NCBI RefSeq assembly: GCF_000264905.1
Contig: NW_006763136.1
Coordinates: forward strand, 968,228-1,032,227
Direction: 5' to 3'
Source of the DNA: Stereum hirsutum FP-91666 SS1
Taxonomy: Eukaryota; Basidiomycota; Agaricomycetes; Russulales; Stereaceae
Length of the DNA stretch: 64,000 nt
The notes under the pieces are model-generated. The model did no database searches and was not told where the DNA came from. It saw only the letters and a program-made list of their open reading frames with translations. How positions within the stretch are numbered: position 1 is the stretch's first letter; each line of letters begins with the position of its first letter. A program made the translations under genes and the position numbers. Below are positions 59,056 through 64,000 of the stretch, piece by piece.

Positions 59056-59132
59056 AACCGTAAAGGCAAAAATTCTGGAGCTTCTCGAGTCAGGAAAAGA
59101 GGGGACACCCTGTCTCGTACCAGAACACGTCC
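59056..59132. repeat. inverted duplication, right arm
   Basis: Reverse-complement partner of 58871-58950, separated from it by about 105 bases. The spacer contains a small AGGGA/TCCCT palindrome (59041-59053). The two arms could pair as one large hairpin in RNA or single-stranded DNA. Confidence 0.85.
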
Positions 59133-59475
59133 TTCTTCTCTTACCACCACCACCACACTCCTTCCACTTCCAATCAATGTTCTCTCTTTGTCATCTTTTG
59201 TCTCGAGCAGGAGCTGCAATCAAACGCTTCGTGAAGGGTCGTCGTGATAATGAGCGTGGTGTTGTTGTTGTGTTGTCTGAAGTGGTCTCAACAAGGTGCG
59301 TATTACAGCTGTTGGATTAATAAAACTTACGGTCTTATCTTCCTCACACAGGGTTGACATCGTTGTCCCTCCGCAGACACCTCCATGCACCTTCATCATC
59401 CCCACCACCATCCATTCCGGTACTCCCGTTCTGCCTGTATCCCTCCGCCGTCCTCGTTGCCTTTCATTCACAGCA

Positions 59476-60051
59476 ATGGCCCGCCCCTCTCAATACTACT
59501 CCAGTCAAGATCGTGAGTGGGATCTCCACAGCGAGCATGCCGCTACCTTTGTCTTCCACGTAGCAAGTGTGGTGAAGAATGAAGTTACGAAGGAGTATGC
59601 GTCGATCTGTACGGGGTGGGATTCATGGTTTGTTCAGGAGGATAGGATCATGTGTCTGGCCATTGGGTGGGAAGTCTACCATGATCATTTCTCTGCGATC
59701 CACCACGCGTACATCTATGATTCGCCGAGGGGGAGGGTTTGGTCGAACAATGTGAAGGAGCGCTCGAAGATTGTTGGACGTGGATACGTTGTTATTCCTA
59801 ACCGATATGTCTGGCACTTTGCTACTTGTGGTAACACTATGCCTAGGAGCTCATCAGATCTTCATCAATGGCTTTTAGAGGATCATTCACAGTTGAGTGT
59901 TCGAGAGGATGTTCAGCTTACCTTTGATTATGGACTTCTTCCACTACATGTCAGTGCTGATGCATTTCCGGGGGCATGGTTTTTGAAGGATGAGCGTAGA
60001 TCGAGGAAGGATTGGGGATGGCTTGTGGATGAGGAAGCGGAAGACGAGTAG
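59476..60051 (+). CDS. orphan hypothetical protein
   Basis: A 191-codon single exon from ATG 59476 (MARPSQYYSSQDREWDLHSE) to a stop at 60051; the frame is open for 60 codons upstream without a better ATG. It contains HAATFVFHVASVVKNEVTKE, VQEDRIMCLAIGWEVYHDHF, WSNNVKERSKIVGRGYVVIP, RYVWHFATCGNTMPRSSSDL and an acidic C-terminus (DWGWLVDEEAEDE). It looks globular, cytosolic and Trp/His-rich. Family not recognised. It is divergent from the 58575 and 58851 frames, with the inverted duplication between them. Confidence 0.6.
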   Translation: MARPSQYYSSQDREWDLHSEHAATFVFHVASVVKNEVTKEYASICTGWDSWFVQEDRIMCLAIGWEVYHDHFSAIHHAYIYDSPRGRVWSNNVKERSKIVGRGYVVIPNRYVWHFATCGNTMPRSSSDLHQWLLEDHSQLSVREDVQLTFDYGLLPLHVSADAFPGAWFLKDERRSRKDWGWLVDEEAEDE

Positions 60052-61136
60052 ATGGATGACGATCAGATTGTGGGCTATTCTTGGACTCCTGCTTTTACTA
60101 CAATACGGTCATTGGGTCTTCGAGCTCTAATTAGTGTACAGTACTTATAATATGATTCAATGCCTGGAGCATTTATAACAATATACATCACATATGCATA
60201 TTTTTCTGACCATATTTACTCATAGTCGCTGGACAACGGTCTTGTTATGTGTGTTTTGAAGCTACCTTTCGGGTCGACTCACCAGATTAGTCATCTTATC
60301 TTATCTTCAATATGTTCTTACCCGGATCCGCCCGGCCCCGCGGGTTCTTGCCACGCTTAAAATACGGACCGCCCAGATTGTGTGTACACGCTCCTGGTCT
60401 CCTTTGTACGGATCGGCGATCCACAAACTTTGTCGACATTTCGAAATTATCTTGCAGTTGCCTTCTGATTCTAGTGCGCGAAGAATGACTTGCGTTATCT
60501 TGGGCCCTGACGTTGTATCGCGCACTCTTATTATCTACGAGTGACTTAGGCTGTCCTCGCTTCAATCTGTTTTCGTTCTATGCCTGCTCGAGATGCCATG
60601 TTCTCTTCGTGTTGTAGTCGACTGCTATGTATGTGATGTCTGGACTTGGCTTACGGATGACAGACCAAGCTGAACACTTGGTCACAAAAACATCCTGTTA
60701 GATACTAACCAAACCTGGTACGCGAACTGAGAGCGATTAACTTACCATCTCCATTCGTTCCCCAACTTTGTTATCCCGATACAGCTTTGCTCATTGAGGG
60801 TTCCGTGATACATATTGTATGATCCGGAAGGCATCCACATGGATTTACCGATTGGGAGATACACCTGGGTTGCTCTCGGCTGCGAGTATAACGCTCTACA
60901 TTGCTGCATTCACCCTGAGTCACGAAGTACACATCCAGCTTTGGGGTAGTCTTGAGAACTGTAACCGATTTGCATAATTCGGTATGTTCCGTCCTTATAT
61001 ATCCAGAGACCTCGCTCCTTGCTCGATAATAAATCTTCCAAGCATTCATCATCGCCGAGTCTTTCTATCTGTACGCCCCACGAGCTCACTTTCTCACTCG
61101 TTCTCTATGCGCTGATACCAACGTCCCAGATCTCCA
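60052..61136. other. 1.1 kb without a supported gene
   Basis: A minus-strand frame at 60771-61052 (93 codons, seven Cys, no signal peptide) is the only frame of note, and it overlaps the promoter of the next gene. TTATATATCC at about 60993 lies about 140 bases before ATG 61137 and may serve the F-box gene. Confidence 0.4.
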
Positions 61137-62829
61137 ATGTCATCCATTTACGATCTATCCGTTCTTGATGGCGGGGGCGTGGCCCTTCGGTCGAGTATCA
61201 ACGACTCCGCGATGCGCGAATTGGCTAACGGAGGCCTCCCTTTCGATGTCTTCCTCCATATCCTTTCCTTCATACCCATGCGCGAGCGCACGACCCTCAT
61301 GTGGCATCTCAGAGCCTCGGCGCCATACTTTGCGATCGCGTTCGATGTACAGCCGAAGCTGTGGATGGATGTCTTCTCGGGTCAGGAGCTTGACTTCGAA
61401 CGGGACGCCATCAATCGCTACGTCTTCGGACTCTGGTTGTCCCTTGCCGCCATCAATCGCCGTCTACGGAGTACTGTCACCACCACACACGAACCTCGCG
61501 ACCTCAACTACACGCTAGGTCTTCTTCCTGACGAAGCTTGGCCTCACGCCACCCGTCTCGATGTGGCTATTCCTACGGATGACCGATTGACGGATGACCT
61601 CGGAGGACTTTTAGATCTTGCATCCAATGCGTTGGAGATCACGCTAGCCATCGACGGTCACGAATTTACCACGAGAACTTCATCTTCCTCGTATCCTTCC
61701 GTTGCCCTTCCGGATTGTCTTCTTTCTGTTGCATTACGAGTTTTGAACCTTCGCAGCATATGCTTGAGATCGTCATTCCTCTTTGTTGCTGATTTTTCAA
61801 ATTTGCTTACTTTAGTCTTGAATGAGCTTAACGTTGTTGAAGACGACGACAGAGCGGCTTCATTGTATGATATTCTGCTTACCACACCCCGCCTTGAGAC
61901 TGTGGAGGTGCGCGCATCTGCCGGTGTTTTGTTATCTGAGAGGTTTTGGTCCTTCCCTCCTCCCGATCCTTCGTCTTCAATCTTGGTTCCACATCTTCAA
62001 CATGTCGTGCTCGCGGGCGATGCTCAGCAAACCCCTTCCGCCTACAATTACTTGGTTGATCCTTCGATTCGTCCTCTTACGTTCGTGTCTTTTCTTCTTT
62101 ATTGCCATTCGAATGTTATTGGTGTTCCATATCCTGACCTCGCCCTTGTACCTCCCTTTCGCGAAGCGGTATTGTTCACATGCGATACCCTTTTCTTTGT
62201 TCCAAATTTTTTCGGTATCGCTTGTTCTCGCATTGGGCCTTCGGGACGGAGATTGGCCATGGAGGGTCATTGGGAGTTCATCGACATAGGATTTAGCGGC
62301 TGGGTATGTCTCTCCCGGGTGATGTGAACTCTTAGCTGACTTCGTCCTTTTGTGCTTGTAGACGAGAGAGGACAGGAGGCGTGCCTTTGAGTCGTACCTA
62401 GACGGCATCCAGGCGATAGTGTTTGAACGACGGCCGCCGACCGTAGGTTTATTCGACACGAACTTCTGCTTCGGTATTCGCATCATGTCATATCCTCCTT
62501 GGGACTGGCTTTCGACGTTCGTCTGCGATGGCGACGATATCTTTTTGGAAAGGATACTTCATTATATCTATCATCGTCCAGATCAGATGCCGTTACTTGA
62601 AAATCTTCGATACCGTTACAATCAGGGGGTCTATAGTGACGAGGTTCGGTTGCACCTGCTTTCGATACTTCGCGTTATCACCATCCCTTCGTTCAACGAG
62701 CCTTCTGATCGGGAGTTGAAAGTGCATTTTGAAGTTAGTACCCATGTTAGCTTCGAGGTCGAGCCATATATTACTATGTTTACTTATGTATTCTGTTTTC
62801 TCGATCCTTCTCTTTCGCGTCTAGTATAG
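61137..62829 (+). CDS. F-box-like protein with divergent C-terminal repeats
   Basis: Two exons with one intron at 62306-62361 (GTATGT...TTGTAG), giving about 545 residues. An N-terminal F-box-like motif reads LANGGLPFDVFLHILSFIPM with RERTTLMWHLRASAPYFAIA. Leucine-rich strands follow (ALRVLNLRSICLRSSFLFVA, NLLTLVLNELNVVEDDD, LLTTPRLETVEVRASAGVLL, ILVPHLQHVVLAGDAQQ). The second exon has DRRRAFESYLDGIQAIVFER and HYIYHRPDQMPLLENLRYRY. This is the common lineage-specific expanded type of agaricomycete F-box protein. A substrate cannot be predicted. It is the third F-box gene in the window. Confidence 0.75.
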
Positions 62830-62921
62830 TTTTGTGATTGTGTACATATATGTGTATTTGCCGTGGTTCACATTATATATGAGTGGTGGTTGTATTAATT
62901 GAGACACATATAAACAGGAGA

Positions 62922-63627
62922 TTACGCAAGGACGACGTCTGCTTCTTCTCCTTCAAAATCTAACTTCTGCTCTTGGATTATAGGTTCGTCTACGATATCG
63001 GGGATACTCTGTCCAAGCAACTAGGGCAAGTGTCAGAATAAGTATATAAAGGGAGGATGTAGCTTACTGTCGTCAACTCCTCGGCAGTGTGGAGACGGAC
63101 AATTCTGGTGAACGTAAAGTGGACGTCTGTCTTGCGGTCTCTGATTGATCTACCAATGGACGCAATCTCTATGGCAGCCGTGACATCGACAAAATCGCCA
63201 CGGTTGAATACGGCAGGGCTCGTGCGCTTGATAGAGCCATTGTCGAGCTTGCGGCCGTAGGGAGGTGGTGGGGATGGGATCCACCGATTGCAGATGGATG
63301 CGAGACGAGTTTCATCCGAGTCAGCGGTGGACATAAGAGGGCGCTGGAAGCTATACCCGTCGACCTAGAGCTTGTTAAAGGCACTGCAACGTATGATGTA
63401 ACACTCAGCGTCGTACTTACTTTGGAGAACGCTCTTCGAAAGAAAAACATCTGCTCTGGTTTATAGCTGCTGCTCGGTTCGTGCTCTCCAAGAAGCCGGA
63501 ATACCATCTTCTTGATGTTTGCGAGGGCGTTTTGCTGTACGGAAAATTGATGTTGGAATGGACCGGCTAGGAGGGAGACGAATTGGATCGCTGTCCGGCA
63601 TGGACATTGTTTTGTATCCAGAACCAT
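62922..63627 (-). CDS. hypothetical protein, small, multi-exon
   Basis: Three exons reconstructed from ATG 63627: MVLDTKQCPCRTAIQFVSLL, SVQQNALANIKKMVFRLLGE and EQMFFFRRAFSK; then across an intron DGYSFQRPLMSTADSDETRL, IKRTSPAVFNRGDFVDVTAA and VHFTFTRIVRLHTAEELTTV; then across a second intron LLGQSIPDIVDEPIIQEQKL to TAA 62922. About 190 residues with an acidic tail. The beta-rich middle (GDFVDVTAAIEI...VHFTFTRIVRL) could be an OB-like fold, which is inference only. Family not recognised. The first exon also has a second long open frame in another phase. Confidence 0.55.
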
Positions 63628-63792
63628 CCCTAGTGTTATTTTCTTCAAAGCGAGATGATCGCTGGAATTCCATGCCTAATTCGACGATAAGGTTTTCCAG
63701 AGACAGGAGCTGCTAGAGCGTGCAAGAATAAATATGGAGGCTAAGGCGGCGCAGAAACTTCAGACGAATTCAGACATAACCACATCACCATC

Positions 63793-64000
63793 ATGTTCAC
63801 TCTTTCGAATCTTTCTCGTATTTCCACCATTCAAACTGTAACCGAAGCCGACATAGGGCTCGAGCCAATTCACTCATCCCCGCAATCAGCTCATTCCAAT
63901 CAGTCACTCATTGCGGGTCGGCCGCCTAACGAGCCATACACCCTTTTGCCTACTCACTATCCTGCATTCGTCATCCCGTTTCGAAGGCGTCAAGAAGAGG
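63793..64000 (+). CDS. 5' end of an unidentified gene (partial)
   Basis: ATG 63793 opens a frame of 69 codons that runs off the right edge: MFTLSNLSRISTIQTVTEAD, then a Ser/His/Pro-rich stretch ending FVIPFRRRQEE. The first 20 residues could be a mitochondrial-type or simply disordered N-terminus. It is divergent from the 63627 gene with 165 bases between starts. Too little is visible to name it. Confidence 0.45.
   Translation, partial: MFTLSNLSRISTIQTVTEADIGLEPIHSSPQSAHSNQSLIAGRPPNEPYTLLPTHYPAFVIPFRRRQEE

Noticed and set aside
60771..61052. 93-codon minus-strand frame with seven cysteines
   Set aside because: No signal peptide, no homology recognised, and it overlaps the likely promoter of the F-box gene at 61137.
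1..64000. tRNA genes, rRNA, CRISPR arrays, LTR retrotransposons
   Set aside because: No B-box-like GGTTCGANNCC in a cloverleaf context, no spaced repeats, and no reverse transcriptase or integrase motifs were found on reading both strands.

Overview
The window is a gene-dense stretch of a basidiomycete genome, most likely an agaricomycete (mushroom or bracket fungus). The reasons are that almost every gene is broken by very short introns (about 45-90 bases) with fungal GT...AG borders, and that the gene set is typical of that group: several divergent F-box proteins, a TPR-CHAT protein, Helitron transposons, carboxypeptidase S paralogs, and basidiomycete-type EPL1 and SET1. All gene models below are hand-spliced from the sequence; internal exon borders are inferred unless stated. 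Functional names rest on recognised motifs, not on a database search.

Layout. 1-7.5 kb: the tail of an unknown gene, a WD40-like protein and a secreted S41-type peptidase with its Asn-Cys-Ala-Ser-Thr-Cys nucleophile box. 8-14.5 kb: EPL1 (NuA4 acetyltransferase scaffold) on the minus strand, a single-exon hypothetical gene and a GNAT acetyltransferase. 14.7-15.9 kb: a frameshifted F-box/leucine-rich relic. 16.5-22.3 kb: two tandem, complete M20 carboxypeptidase S genes. 22.5-28.4 kb, minus strand: a GT18 (MGAT5-like) glycosyltransferase and an F-box/WD40 protein. 28.7-29.3 kb: a small Asterix-like (PAT complex) membrane protein divergent from the F-box/WD40 gene. 30.3-35.4 kb: SET1, the COMPASS H3K4 methyltransferase, with a long polyproline region. 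37.3-41.5 kb: a C2H2 zinc-finger protein and the ribosome-biogenesis WD protein JIP5, divergently arranged. 42-47 kb: an F-box protein divergent from a third M20 carboxypeptidase. 47.3-50.6 kb: a TPR-CHAT putative cysteine protease. 51-57.5 kb: a long, uninterrupted Helitron Rep-helicase gene. 57.8-64 kb: accessory territory with hypothetical genes, an inverted duplication, an F-box protein and the start of one further gene.

The left two thirds reads as housekeeping chromatin, glycosylation and proteolysis genes. The right third (about 47-64 kb) has an accessory character: a death-protease-like TPR-CHAT gene stands next to an apparently intact Helitron, separated by a 300-base strip that contains a run of at least six hairpins. 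Orphan genes around a 49-bp-core inverted repeat lie on the other side. That boundary and those orphans are the best candidates for something undescribed. Two features recur: proteases (one S41, three M20, one CHAT) and F-box proteins (three genes plus one relic). No tRNA, rRNA or CRISPR array was recognised.
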